The position numbers were made by a program, and so were the translations under genes. From positions 44,946,291 to 45,010,290 of the forward strand of contig NC_081554.1 in NCBI RefSeq assembly GCF_963082655.1: a stretch of 64,000 bases of DNA, in the 5' to 3' direction. This document shows, piece after piece, positions 49,191 to 58,189 of this stretch. The notes beneath the pieces are model-generated. The model was not told the origin of the DNA. It made no database searches and was given only the letters and a program-made list of their open reading frames with translations. The DNA comes from Stomoxys calcitrans (lineage: Eukaryota > Arthropoda > Insecta > Diptera > Muscidae). Positions within the stretch are counted from its first letter, which is position 1; every line of letters starts with the position of its first letter.

Positions 49191-49890
49191 ATGATTGAGG
49201 TAATCCAGATAAACCTCCACCGAAGCGAGACTGCTACACTTGCTCTGATGGGGAAAATCAGCGAGGGCAAAATTCATATTGCCTTATTTCAGGAGCCATG
49301 GACGACCCACAACAAAGTGTCTGAACTGAACCATATCAACTACCAATTATTCTATGCTAACACTGGCACTCCACCGAGGACCTGCGTAATGTGTCACAGA
49401 AATTTGAATTGTATACTTCGGATGTCGGATGCAACAGTGGTGAGAGAAGGAGACGGTGGAGCATACCTGGCATCACTTTATCTGCCTTTCGACTCTACGA
49501 CATCGCCACCCACGTCGGAGCTGCAACGGTTGGTGAGGAAAGCAAAACAGACAGGAAACGAGGTGCAAAAGGGTGCGATGCGAACTCTCACCACATTTCG
49601 TGGGGTAGCACCAACACTAATAACCGGGGCCAAGCGCTGACAGAGTTCTTGAATACCAACGACCTAATAGCACTTAATATTGGTAACACAGCTACCTTTG
49701 TTAATAGGATTAGGAAGGAGGTATTAGATGTGACGATATGTTCCGAAAATCTGATCGATGAGGTTCAGGATTGGAGGAACCATCCATGGAACACTCTTTC
49801 TCTGACCATCGCTACATTAGGTTTGGAATAGCACGGCCAGCGCCGAATCCGATAAGCTTTCGGAATAAGTTGAAGACCAGCTGGACAAAA
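49191..49890 (+). pseudogene. LINE endonuclease domain, frameshifted
   Basis: The domain begins IEVIQINLHRSETATLAL with the catalytic-type Asn of APE endonucleases, then HIALFQEPWTTHNKV with the Glu (QEPW). A frameshift near 49400-49500 moves the frame to SAFRLYDIATHVGA-like sequence, and LNTNDLIALNIGN (49650-49690) and LDVTICSENLID (49725-49760) follow. Another shift gives EHSFSDHRYIRFGI near 49790-49830, with the SDH signature. All landmark motifs are present in order, spread over three frames. It is therefore a recently decayed endonuclease that would have nicked the target site. Confidence 0.85.
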
Positions 49891-50021
49891 TTCGGAAGGC
49901 TACTCAGAAGAAGACTTGGTCAAGATAATTTAGAATGTGCAGAAGAGATTGACGAGAATGTCAACAGGATTACGACTGCACTGGGGTGGGGTCCTTCGAA
50001 GATAGTTGACCTCTTCGGGAA

Positions 50022-51888
50022 ATGAAATCAGACCAAGAAAAACTCTGGATGACCAGGGTGATTCGTAATATTGGGAAAGAGGTCCGCAGACTTTTTAACA
50101 GAGCACGCCGTAAAAAAGCGGAAGTTTATTGGGATGTGTATTACACACGGCTCAAGATATACAATAAGATTACCAGAGCGGCAAAACGTGCCTCCTGGAA
50201 GCTTTTCTGCGAAAAGGTCAATACCGTTAATGACGCCGCCACGTTAAAAAAGTATCTCTCAAAAACCCATGTCCAAACTGAAACTTTAGTAGACGATATG
50301 GGAGTGAAAGCAGAGACAACGGAGGACATACTGAGGCTTTTGATGAAAACCCATTTTCCACAGGATACTCACAGAGACACCGGAATCTTGGAATAATGAT
50401 GTTGATCGAAGGTTTATAATAAGGGAATTTATGGTGAAGGAATATTTGAGGAGCTTCAAACCATTTCAGTCACCCGGACCTGATGGAATATTTCTGGCGT
50501 TACTACAAAAAGTGGCAGACTATCTGGCACCTCGTCTGGCCAAAATTTTCAGAACGTGCCTTGGACTTTCATATACTCCGAAAGCCTGGCAGGAGGCAAG
50601 GGTGGTGTTTATAACTAAGCCCGGCAAGGCAAGTTATGCGACACCAAATGGCTAAAGACCTATAAGCCTTACGTCCTTTCTACTCAAAACCATGGAACGT
50701 ATTGTGGACACCATAATAAAGAGTATGACATCCAGCGAACTGCTCAAATACAAACAGCATGCCTATGTCAAGGGAAGGTCGGTGGAGACTGCCCTGCACG
50801 AGGTTGTGCATAAAATAGAAGAATCCTTCGATGCCAAAACGTACACACTGCCGGTATGCATTGACATCGAGGGGGCTTTTAACAATGTGCGGACCGACAC
50901 ACTGATCCAATCCTTAGACCAGTACCGGGTGGACCCGGTCCTTAGAGACTGAATAAACCATATGCTAAGGAACAGGTGGATAAATTGTGTGTCCCATGGC
51001 ATAAATATAAGGGAGAAGTTGGGCACAGGCCACGCCACAGGGGGGCATTTTATCGCCACACCTATGGGTGACCATTATAAATGACCTATTACGGATGCTG
51101 ACTGAGGAGGGATATGAATCCGTCTGCTACGCAGACGATGTTATAATATTGGGTTGCCCAAAAAGTAATTGCGGATTTTTTAAAATAAAGTAAATGCAAC
51201 TTAGAATGAACTTTAATCAAATCAATAACTGACAGAAGAAAGAATGCAATTACAGAGTCACAAGCTGTGAAAAAATTTGTCAACGCCGACTATATGAAAA
51301 ATCCAAAATTACTTTTTGGGCAATACTTCAATACTTCTAAGCGGTAGGGATCCGAACGAGCTATGCAGAAGGGCAGAAAGGGTCTTGCATATGGCATATG
51401 ACTCGGCTAGACCCAGAGGTCTCAATGTTAGCCCAGAGAAGACTGAAATATGCCTGTTCACGAGAAAGACGAAGGTGGGCCAATTTAACGCACCATGTTT
51501 CCTCAATAAGACAATTTCGATATCTGACAAGGTCAAATACTTAGGTGTGATCTTGGACAGGAAACTGAATTGGAAGTGTCACATTCAGGAGCGTACTGAC
51601 AAGGCTCACAGGTGTTGGGTACTATGTAGACGGGCCGTAGGCTCGAAATGGGGCCTGAATCCGACGATAGTCCACTGGCTCTACAGTAGCGTGATTAGAC
51701 CAATACTTACTTACGCCTCAGTAGTTTGGTGGACTGCTATGGAGAAAAAGTGCAACAAAAGGACCATTCAACAGGATCAAAGAACATGTTGTCTCGGCAT
51801 AGGCGGAGCGTTGAGGACCACGCCCACTAGGGCGCTGGAGACTATTCTAGATATCCGACCCATTGACATACAGCCACAGCGGCTATGA
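50022..51888 (+). pseudogene. LINE reverse transcriptase, frameshifted and split by a MITE
   Basis: The N-terminal linker is at 50022-50396 (RRLFNRARRKKAEVYW). RT blocks follow: KPFQSPGPDGIFLALLQ (50455-50505), AWQEARVVFITKPGK (50585-50630), a stop, then RPISLTSFLLKTMERI (50657-50703), KQHAYVKGRSVETALHEVV (50752-50808), VCIDIEGAFNNVRTD with the first catalytic Asp (50855-50900), and the catalytic box YADDVII (51127-51148). Immediately after it the MITE at 51149-51331 intervenes. The frame resumes with LLSGRDPNELCRRAERVL and ends in the thumb, VKYLGVILDRKLNWKCHI, then YASVVWWTAMEKK and LRTTPTRALETIL. Stops after RD (50953) and near 50655 would prevent translation even without the MITE. Confidence 0.9.
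51149..51331 (+). mobile_element. Mariner-type MITE inserted after the YADD box
   Basis: 183 bp, starting ttgggttgcccaaaaagtaa and ending with the degraded inverse. It is flanked by TA at 51147-51148 and 51332-51333. Removing it and one TA restores VIILLSGRDP in frame, which proves the boundaries. It is a shorter relative of the copy at 63278-63514; they share 'aactgacagaagaaagaatg' and 'cacaagctgtgaaaaaattt'. The ends resemble those of mariner elements that begin TTGGGTTG. No coding capacity, so mobility would require a transposase from elsewhere. Confidence 0.9.
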
Positions 51889-52007
51889 GACTTATGGCGA
51901 TGGGAGAATTGATTGAGGATGGGAGCAGCTAATACCATCGCGATATAATCGAGGCGTCGATAGGAAACCTGGAAGGAAGGGGAGAGGTTTCCGATCGGAT
52001 ACCTGAG

Positions 52008-52811
52008 ATGAACCTTGAAGTAGAGTGCGACGCACTGCTGCCATCGGCACAGTCTTGGATTGAGGGAACCCTAATATTGCCATCTGGAAGATCATTTTAC
52101 ACGGATGGATCAAAGCTAGACGGAAGAGTGGTCCTGGGAGTTTACATTGAAAACCCAGGGACTGATATCTGTTTTAGACTGCCTGACCATAATACGGTCC
52201 TGCAGGCGGAGAGCAGGGCGATCACGAAACTCGTGAAGTGGTGTGGTGCTAACGCGAGGACGTGGAGTGTGAAAATCTTTTCGGACAGTAAAATTGCCAT
52301 AAGGGCAATAACAACCAGGACGATAAGGTCACGAACAGTTTTGCAGTGTAAGAAGGAGATTAACACCTTCTCTGAGGATGGCATAATCCGCATCTTTTGG
52401 GTGCCAGGCCATAACGGAGTAAGGGGAAATGAAAGGGCAGATGATTTGGCGGCGAAGGCCAGAGAACTGCCGTCAATAAACTTGATTAACCCGAAGCCTT
52501 TCGGGTCGACGCAGTCCGAGTTAAGGGAGTGGGCGACGAATGCGCATGCAACATTGTGGAATAGCGAAACGGTCGGTAGGACAGCGAAAATCCAGTGGGG
52601 GGATCCAGATCGTGAGAAGACGAGGCTATTACTGAAAGAAAGCAAGGAGGAGGTCAGCATAGCTATTGGTATCATAACGGGACACATAGGACTGAGAGCT
52701 TACTTATGTAAAATCGGTGCGGCAAGTTATAGCATGTGTAAGGCATGCGGGGAAAATAATGAGACGTTGGAGCATTTCCTTTGTCATTGCCCGGCTTTCG
52801 CATATACCTGA
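52008..52811 (+). CDS. LINE RNase H domain plus C-terminal zinc knuckle, intact frame of 267 codons
   Basis: This frame is the uninterrupted end of the LINE ORF2. The RNase H active-site residues are all visible: D33 (FYTDGSK), E68 (LQAESRA), D93 (FSDSK), H135 (WVPGHNG) and D145 (GNERADD). RNase H would degrade the RNA strand of the RNA/cDNA hybrid. A linker of about 90 residues leads to a Cys/His motif: C244, C247, H256 and C261 in MCKACGENNETLEHFLCHCP, thought to bind nucleic acid. The first Met is arbitrary, because the frame upstream is separated from RT by a stop at about 51888 and a shift. It is part of a dead element, so independent translation is unlikely. A deleted copy of this region abuts the satellite at 9661-9835. 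Confidence 0.85.
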   Translation: MNLEVECDALLPSAQSWIEGTLILPSGRSFYTDGSKLDGRVVLGVYIENPGTDICFRLPDHNTVLQAESRAITKLVKWCGANARTWSVKIFSDSKIAIRAITTRTIRSRTVLQCKKEINTFSEDGIIRIFWVPGHNGVRGNERADDLAAKARELPSINLINPKPFGSTQSELREWATNAHATLWNSETVGRTAKIQWGDPDREKTRLLLKESKEEVSIAIGIITGHIGLRAYLCKIGAASYSMCKACGENNETLEHFLCHCPAFAYT

Positions 52812-53030
52812 TACCGGTACTTAGGTGGAGACTCAATATCATACATGTACCAACTTAGGGGAGTGGTATTGCCAACTATTAAGGATTTTGTAAGTAACAC
52901 TGAATTCCTAACTTAAAATTTTTTTTTGAGAGGTTACATTATAGTTTTTGTAGAGCACAACAAGCCGATTACTGGCTTAGGTGTATGTCCATAGTGGCAT
53001 GGGGCGGATTAATATCTGCACCCTCTATTC

Positions 53031-53050
53031 AACCTAACCTAACCTAACCT
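53031..53050 (+). repeat. CCTAA-type tail of the LINE 3' UTR
   Basis: Four copies of AACCT follow 'gcaccctctattc' at the 3' end of the LINE. It equals the complement of the insect telomere motif TTAGG, but its position marks it as a LINE tail rather than a telomere. Confidence 0.75.
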
Positions 53051-53550
53051 ATATCAGGTTATATATTGATTTAGACCGTATTTAGCAGAGTTGTTGGAAG
53101 TCGTAACGGAACACCACGTGCAAAATTTCAGCCAATTTGGCCAAAATTGCGGTTCAGGTTCTTGACCGATTTGGACCATACTTGGCACAGATATTAGAAG
53201 TCGTAGCAGATCATCACAGGCAACATTTCACCTGAATCGGATAAAAATTGCGGTTTGCATGGGCTTAAGAAGTCAAATAGGGAGAACGGTTTATCTGACC
53301 CGATATGGTCCATTTGCAGCCCCCAACAATCTACATCAATATTTAGTATATGTTAAAAATTTCAAGTGGCTAGCTTTTCGCGTTCGACAGCTATCGTGAT
53401 TTCGACAGACGGACGGACTTGGCTAGATAGAGTCAGGATGTCGCGAAGATCAAGAATATATATACTTTATGGGGTCCTAGACCAATATTTCAAAGTGTTA
53501 CAAACGGAATGACTAGGTTAGTATACCCCCATCCTATGGTGGTGGGTATA
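53051..53550 (+). repeat. Dispersed subrepeat element, 3' part
   Basis: Same family as 44283-45790: 'cggacggacttggctagata', 'caagaatatatatactttat', and the palindromic end TATACCCCCATCCTATGGTGGTGGGTATA, whose first 10 bases pair with its last 10. The palindrome ends at 53550, exactly where the transposase fragment of the tandem array begins. The 5' part is missing, replaced by the LINE tail. Confidence 0.75.
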
Positions 53551-53812
53551 AGAAGTCACAGTTTGGTGCGGTTTATGGGGTGGTGTCATCATTGGACCGT
53601 ACTTCTTCACAGATGGTGCGAATCGTAACATAACTGTGAATGGTTAGCGCTATCGTGAGATGATATCCAACTTTTTTTTGCTCAAAATGCAATAGCTTGA
53701 CTTGTATGACACTTCGTTTCAACAAGACGGTGCCACACAGCACAAGTAACAAGAGACTTGTTGAGAGGCGAGTTTGGTGAAAATTGTATTTCTCGTTCGG
53801 GACCGGCCGCCT
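53551..53812 (+). pseudogene. Mariner-family transposase fragment, array copy 1
   Basis: Catalytic-core fragment reading FGAVYGVVSSLDRTSSQMV in one frame, with the ancestral frame (HHWTVLLHRWCES-type shadows) disrupted. The conserved phrases VTVNGKRYRE, FQQDGATQH (second catalytic Asp) and LLRGEFGENFISRSGPAA are better seen in the later copies. This copy has an extra stop (gaatggttagcgc). It ends at gaccggccgcc, where transposases of this type continue with WPPRS. Confidence 0.75.
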
Positions 53813-54317
53813 AATTAGTGCGGTTCAACGCCTTTAAGCTATGTTAAAGCTCAAACCTATACAGACAAGCCCATGTAAAATTTCAGCCAAATCGAGAGAT
53901 CAATTTATATGGGACCTATATCAGGTTATAGACCGATTTAGACCGTACTTTGCACAGTTGTTGGAGGTCATAACAACACTACTTGCAAAATTTCAGCTAA
54001 ATCGGACAACAATTGCGGCTCGTAAGGGCTCAAGAAGTCTTATCGCGAGATCGGTTTATTTGGGATCTACATCTAAATTTGAACCCACAAGGCCCATTTG
54101 CAATCCTCAACGACCCATAGCAATATTAAACATCTGTGGAAATTTTCAAACGGATAGCTTTATGCGTTCGACCGCTATCGTAATTTCGACAGACGGACGG
54201 ACATCGCTAGATCGATCATTTCATTTCGATCGATCATTTGTTCTAGATCAATATTTCAAAGTGTTACAAACGGAATAACTAGGTATGTATACACCCCTTC
54301 CTATGGTGGTGGGTATA

Positions 54318-54577
54318 AGAAGTCACAGTTTGGTGCGGTTTATGGGCTGGTGTCGTCTTGGACCGTACTTCTTCGCAGATGGTGCGAATCGTAGCATAAC
54401 TGTGAATGGTAAGCGCTATCGTGAGATGATATCCAACTTTTTTTTGCTCAAAATGCAAGAGCTTGACTTGCATGACACTTCGTTTCAACAAAACGGTGCC
54501 ACACAGCACGAGTAACAAGGGACTTGTTGAGAGCCGAGTTTGGTGAAAATTTTATTTCTCGTACGGGACCGGCCGCT
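54318..54577 (+). pseudogene. Mariner-family transposase fragment, array copy 2
   Basis: Frame at 54285-54515 includes GPYFFADGANRSITVNGKRY, REMISNFFLLKMQELDLHDT and SFQQNGATQH. The catalytic Asp of the QQDGAT motif is changed to Asn here (caaaacggtgcc). A frameshift then leads to the LLRAEFGENFISRTG-like end. Confidence 0.8.
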
Positions 54578-55082
54578 TAGTTAATGCGGTTTAACGCCTT
54601 TAAGCTATGTTAAAGCTCAAGCCTATACAGACAAGCCCATGTAACATTTCAGCCAAATCGGGAGATCAGTTTATATGGGACCTATATCAGTTTATAGACC
54701 GATTTAGACCGTACTTTGCACAGTTGTTGGAGGTCATAACAACACTACTTGCAAAATTTCAGCTAAATCGGACAACAATTGCGGCTCGTAAGGGCTCAAG
54801 AAGTCTAATCGCGAGATCGGTTTATTTGGGATCTACATTTAAATTTGAACCCACAAGGCCCATTTGCAATCCTCAACGACCCATAGCAATATTAAACATC
54901 TGTGGAAATTTTCAAGCGGATAGCTTTATGCGTTCGACCGCTATCGTAATTTCGACAGACGGACGGACATCGCTAGATCGATCATTTCATTTCGATCGAT
55001 CATTTGTTCTAAATCAATATTTCAAAGTGTTACAAACAGAATGACAAGGTTTGTATACCCCTATCCTATGGTGGTGGGTGAA

Positions 55083-55344
55083 AGAAGTCACAGTTTGGTG
55101 CGGTTTATGGGCTGGTGTCGTCATTGGACCGTACTTCTTCGCAGATGGTGCGAATCGTAGCATAACTGTGAATGGTAAGCGATATCGTGAGATGATATCC
55201 AACTTTTTTTTTGCTCAAAATGCAAGAGCTTGACTTGCATGACACTTCGTTTCAACAAGACGGTGCCACACAGCACAACTAACAAGGGACTTGTTGAGAG
55301 GCGAGTTTGGTGAAAATTGTATTTCTCGTTCGGGACCGGCCACC
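55083..55344 (+). pseudogene. Mariner-family transposase fragment, array copy 3
   Basis: Reads VTVWCGLWAGVVIGPYFFAD and NRSITVNGKRYREMISNFFF. One extra T in the T run near 55205 breaks the frame before QQDGATQH. It keeps the Asp codon of that motif (caagacggtgcc). Confidence 0.8.
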
Positions 55345-55849
55345 TAATTAGTGCGGTTCAACGCCTTTAAGCTATGTTAAAGCTCAAGCCTATACAGACA
55401 AGCCCACTTAAAATTTCAGCCAAATCGGGAGATCAGTTTATATGGGAGCTATATCAGATTATAGACCGATTTAGACCGTACTTTTCACAGTTGTTGGAAG
55501 CCATAACAACACTACTTGCAAAATTTCAGATAAATCGGACAACAATTGCGGCTCGTAAGGGCTCAAGAAGTCAAATCGCGAGATCGGTTTATATGGGATC
55601 TACATCTAAATTTGAACCCATAAGGCCCATTTGCAATCCCCAACGACCCATATCAATATTAAGCATCTGTGGAAATTTTCAAGCGGATAGCTTTATGCGT
55701 TCGACCGCTATCGTAATTTCGACAGACGGACGGACATCGCTAGATCGATCATTTCATTTCGATCGATCATTTGTTCTAAATCAATATTTCAAAGTGTTAC
55801 AAACAGAATGACAAGGTTTGTATACCCCTATCCTATGGTGGTGGGTGAA

Positions 55850-56172
55850 AGAAGTCACAGTTTGGTGCGGTTTATGGGCTGGTGTCGTCATTGGACCGTA
55901 CTTCTTCGCAGATGGTGCGAATCGTAGCATAACTGTGAATGGTAAGCGATATCGTGAGATGATATCCAACTTTTTTTTGCTCAAAATGACAGAGCTTGAC
56001 TTGCATGACACTTCGTTTCAACAAGACGGTGCCACACAGCACACGAGTAACTAGGGACTTATTGAGAGGCAAGTTAAGTGAAAATTTTATTTCACGCTTG
56101 GGACCGGTCAATTGCATTGCATTGAATTGAAGCATTCGTGAGATACCGGCTGAAACGTTGGGAAGAGCTATA
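55850..56172 (+). pseudogene. Mariner-family transposase fragment, array copy 4, with C-terminal end
   Basis: Best-preserved copy: VTVWCGLWAGVVIGPYFFAD through LDLHDTSFQQDGATQHTSN, followed by an ISR-GPxN-like stretch. After gaccggtcaattgcattgc the sequence jumps to IREIPAETLGRAI at about 56134-56172, which is the normal C-terminal end of such transposases. The part between (WPPRSCDLTP…, containing the last catalytic residue) is deleted. No ITRs are visible, so this is an immobile fossil. Confidence 0.85.
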
Positions 56173-57130
56173 GCAAAACTTTCCTATAGCTCTTAAAAAA
56201 TCACCCTTTTATACATTTAACAAATTCTCCAACTTGTTAAACATCCCCTTTATTGATTTGGGCTGATAAACCAGAGGTCAAAGACAAACTATACTTGTTT
56301 TTGCAACGCACTGCATTATTTCTAAAGTTAAACTTAACAGCACATAAAACAAAGCAAAAACTTTGAAATTATTAACGAAGTTGTGGATTGTAAATATTGT
56401 TAGTGCTCATTTCTGCTATTGTGTTTTGTTTTTGTCGCCCCTGCTTTTCTAGGAGTTCTTCCCGCACCTTTTTGTCTTAGGGGAAACTGTATAATTTTGT
56501 AAATACTTTGCGCTTCTGCTCTATGAGTTCGAGCGAAGAAGGCAAACAAAAACATCAATGAAGCAACGAAATGTGATGAACCAAGGTATGGGCTGCCCAA
56601 GGCCAGGCTGTAATCAACGTTTGTAAAAATAAGACACACAAGAGCTTCCACAAATAATTGTGAGATTACGCAAGGATCAAAAGACAGCAGTACGCATAAT
56701 GCTAACAAAACTCAGCTTGGCGGAAAGTGTCAAGGACTTTGTGTGGAATGTAAGAGCTCTTAAATCACAATAATTAATGGAAGTCTTCAGCGAAATCTGC
56801 ATCTTAAATCTTCAAGGATCAAAGTTAAATAAAACAATGACACTTTAACAAAAACACACCATCGTTGGTTGGAAGATATGGTTGTTGAACTGATTAAAAT
56901 GAATTTGATTGATACAGATTTGTTGAGAAATTAAATTCTAATTTGTAATGGAGAACAAGTCAATGCCCTTAGTTAAGGGCCACAGTTTTTAAATTTAAAA
57001 CCAATGACTTTTCTCAATCGTAGATGAGAAAAGTCTTTAATAGTCTGTTTGGTGATGTTGAAAATGAAAGCCAGGTGAATGGAAGGCAGTCATTCAGATT
57101 CGGATTAGGTAGAGGCTCTCGAAATACATA
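56173..57130. other. No recognised gene
   Basis: AT-rich DNA. A minus-strand 102-codon frame (56400-56708) has no known motif and is interpreted as chance. The stretch around 56160-56215 may still be the 3' flank of the transposase. I see no repeat of the families found elsewhere. Confidence 0.4.
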
Positions 57131-57139
57131 ATTTTTTGC

Positions 57140-57335
57140 TCAAAATGGATAAGAATTACTATGCTATTGCAGATGTATTAGGTTATAGACCGCTTCAGGG
57201 AAAACTTGGTTTGCATATTGGAGACCTTAGTAGAAGTCATTGTGAAAATTTTCAGTCAAATTGGAGAAGAATTACGCCCTACAGGTGCTCTAGAAATAAA
57301 ATCGGGAGATCGGTTCATATGGGCATAGGCGAACC
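57140..57335 (+). repeat. Dispersed subrepeat fragment (150-bp type)
   Basis: 'ttaggttatagaccgcttca', 'gtgaaaattttcagtcaaat' and 'tcgggagatcggttcatatg' match the subunit of the 44283-45790 element in degraded form. The 93-codon frame here is not a gene. Confidence 0.6.
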
Positions 57336-57382
57336 GTGTCCTATGTCTTCTCGCATTTACGGGGCAGTGACACGTAAGGTAC

Positions 57383-58060
57383 ATTCATGCGGACACGTTA
57401 GCAGATGCGGTGAATAGCTACCGGGTGAATGTGGTCCTTGAACAACGATCGCCTTCTATTGCATCTCAAGAAATTGACCTCCCCCGCCAAACCAGAGTAA
57501 AATTGCAAATTTTGCCCATGAACATTCCACTATGAAACAGGGGCAAACTTCTCATACATCAATGAGTGCAGTCCGATTCAATTTTAAGCTCAATGATAAG
57601 GGGTCTCCTTTTTATAGCCGAGTCTGAACGGCGTGCCACTGTGCGACACCTCTTTGGAGAGAAGTTTTACATGGCTTAGTACCTCACAAATGTTTTTTTT
57701 GTGATGGCCTCGCCAGGATTCGAACCCAGGCGTTCAGCGTCATAGGCGGACATGCAAACCTCTGCGCTACGGTGGCCTCCACCAAACCAGAGTAGTTCTG
57801 GCTCAATTACGATCCGACAGATGCAGCCGCCGCAACTCCTACAAAACAAAGATTGATGCCAGCATGCAGGATGTGTGTCCCGACTAAGACTTGGGACCAC
57901 ACGATGTGTGTCGTTTAACTGCCCAACCAGACCCACTCGTCTCAGACCCAGATCGCTCTGGACAAATTCTTGTTAGTCGCAGAGTTGCTGGATCTGTATA
58001 TTTAACCGAACCAAGCAGACGAAAGATAGAACATAACACACAGGTACAACAAAAACAAAA
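57383..58060 (+). pseudogene. Jockey-like LINE ORF2 C-terminus, split by a SINE
   Basis: Before the SINE the + strand reads HADTLADAVNSYRVN, then VVLEQRSPSIASQEIDL. After it come QTRVVLAQLRSDRCSRRNSY, KTKIDASMQDVCPD, a stop, and LGPHDVCRLTAQPDPLVSDP. This order (…RPPSI…LPR.TR..LAQLRSG.CS.LNSY…ID…CP.C…PHD..HLFNCP) is the conserved tail of jockey-type LINE proteins, including part of a Cys/His motif. The Cys after CPD is replaced by a stop, and the HLFNCP part is mutated. The SINE insertion at 57500-57781 duplicated 13 bp of this sequence. Confidence 0.8.
57500..57781 (-). mobile_element. tRNA-derived SINE, second copy, with 13-bp TSD
   Basis: Minus-strand copy of the SINE at 42897-43218. The B box appears inverted as ggattcgaacc near 57717, and the A-box region as cctctgcgcta near 57760. 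The target duplication is ccaaaccagagta at 57487-57499 and 57782-57794. It lacks about 40 bp found in the first copy just after the tRNA-like head (the 'cagcggtagttttcccttcc' stretch). That is either a subfamily difference or a deletion. Confidence 0.9.
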
Positions 58061-58189
58061 AAATAAGGTGCAGGATAGTCTCCTCGTAACCGCACACCTT
58101 GCAGCAATTTGCCTCTCCCTGCGTCCAACGGGACGTTAAAAACCTGAATTGCCAGTTACCAGTCAGAATAACAGCAGTTTATAGTCAAA

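Larger units (their letters stand above)
49191..53050 (+). mobile_element. RNase H-bearing LINE (I-superfamily), nearly full ORF2, degenerate
   Basis: ORF2 domains occur in order: endonuclease (49191-49890), RT (50022-51888, interrupted by a MITE), RNase H (52008-52480) and a Cys/His knuckle (52730-52800). A 240-bp 3' UTR ends in four CCTAA-type repeats (53031-53050). The RNase H plus terminal zinc motif points to the I/LOA/R1 part of the LINE tree; exact clade assignment needs a phylogeny. About six frameshifts or stops interrupt ORF2. The tail joins a dispersed repeat (tatatcaggttat…), so the LINE probably inserted into that repeat. I could not identify a target duplication. Confidence 0.85.
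53551..56172 (+). repeat. 767-bp composite tandem array: transposase fragment plus dispersed repeat
   Basis: Units start at 53551, 54318, 55083 and 55850, giving steps of 767, 765 and 767 bp. Each unit has about 262 bp of mariner-family transposase sequence followed by about 500 bp of dispersed repeat ending in the palindromic tataccc…gggta terminus. Units are nearly identical. The last unit runs into further transposase sequence instead of the repeat. That shows the original insertion context: a dispersed repeat within or next to a decayed transposase gene, amplified by unequal exchange. Each repeat portion contains 'atcgatcatttcatttcgat', which is not in the leading copy at 53051-53550. Confidence 0.9.

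Noticed and set aside
53031..53050. Telomeric repeat or chromosome end
   Set aside because: Only four units, internal, and placed at the 3' end of a LINE.
53841..55811. Three 145-codon frames repeating at 767 bp
   Set aside because: They lie in the non-coding dispersed-repeat half of each unit. The equal length follows from recent tandem copying, and the same repeat elsewhere (44.3-45.6 kb) has no such frame.
56400..56708. 102-codon minus-strand frame
   Set aside because: No motif and no support beyond length.
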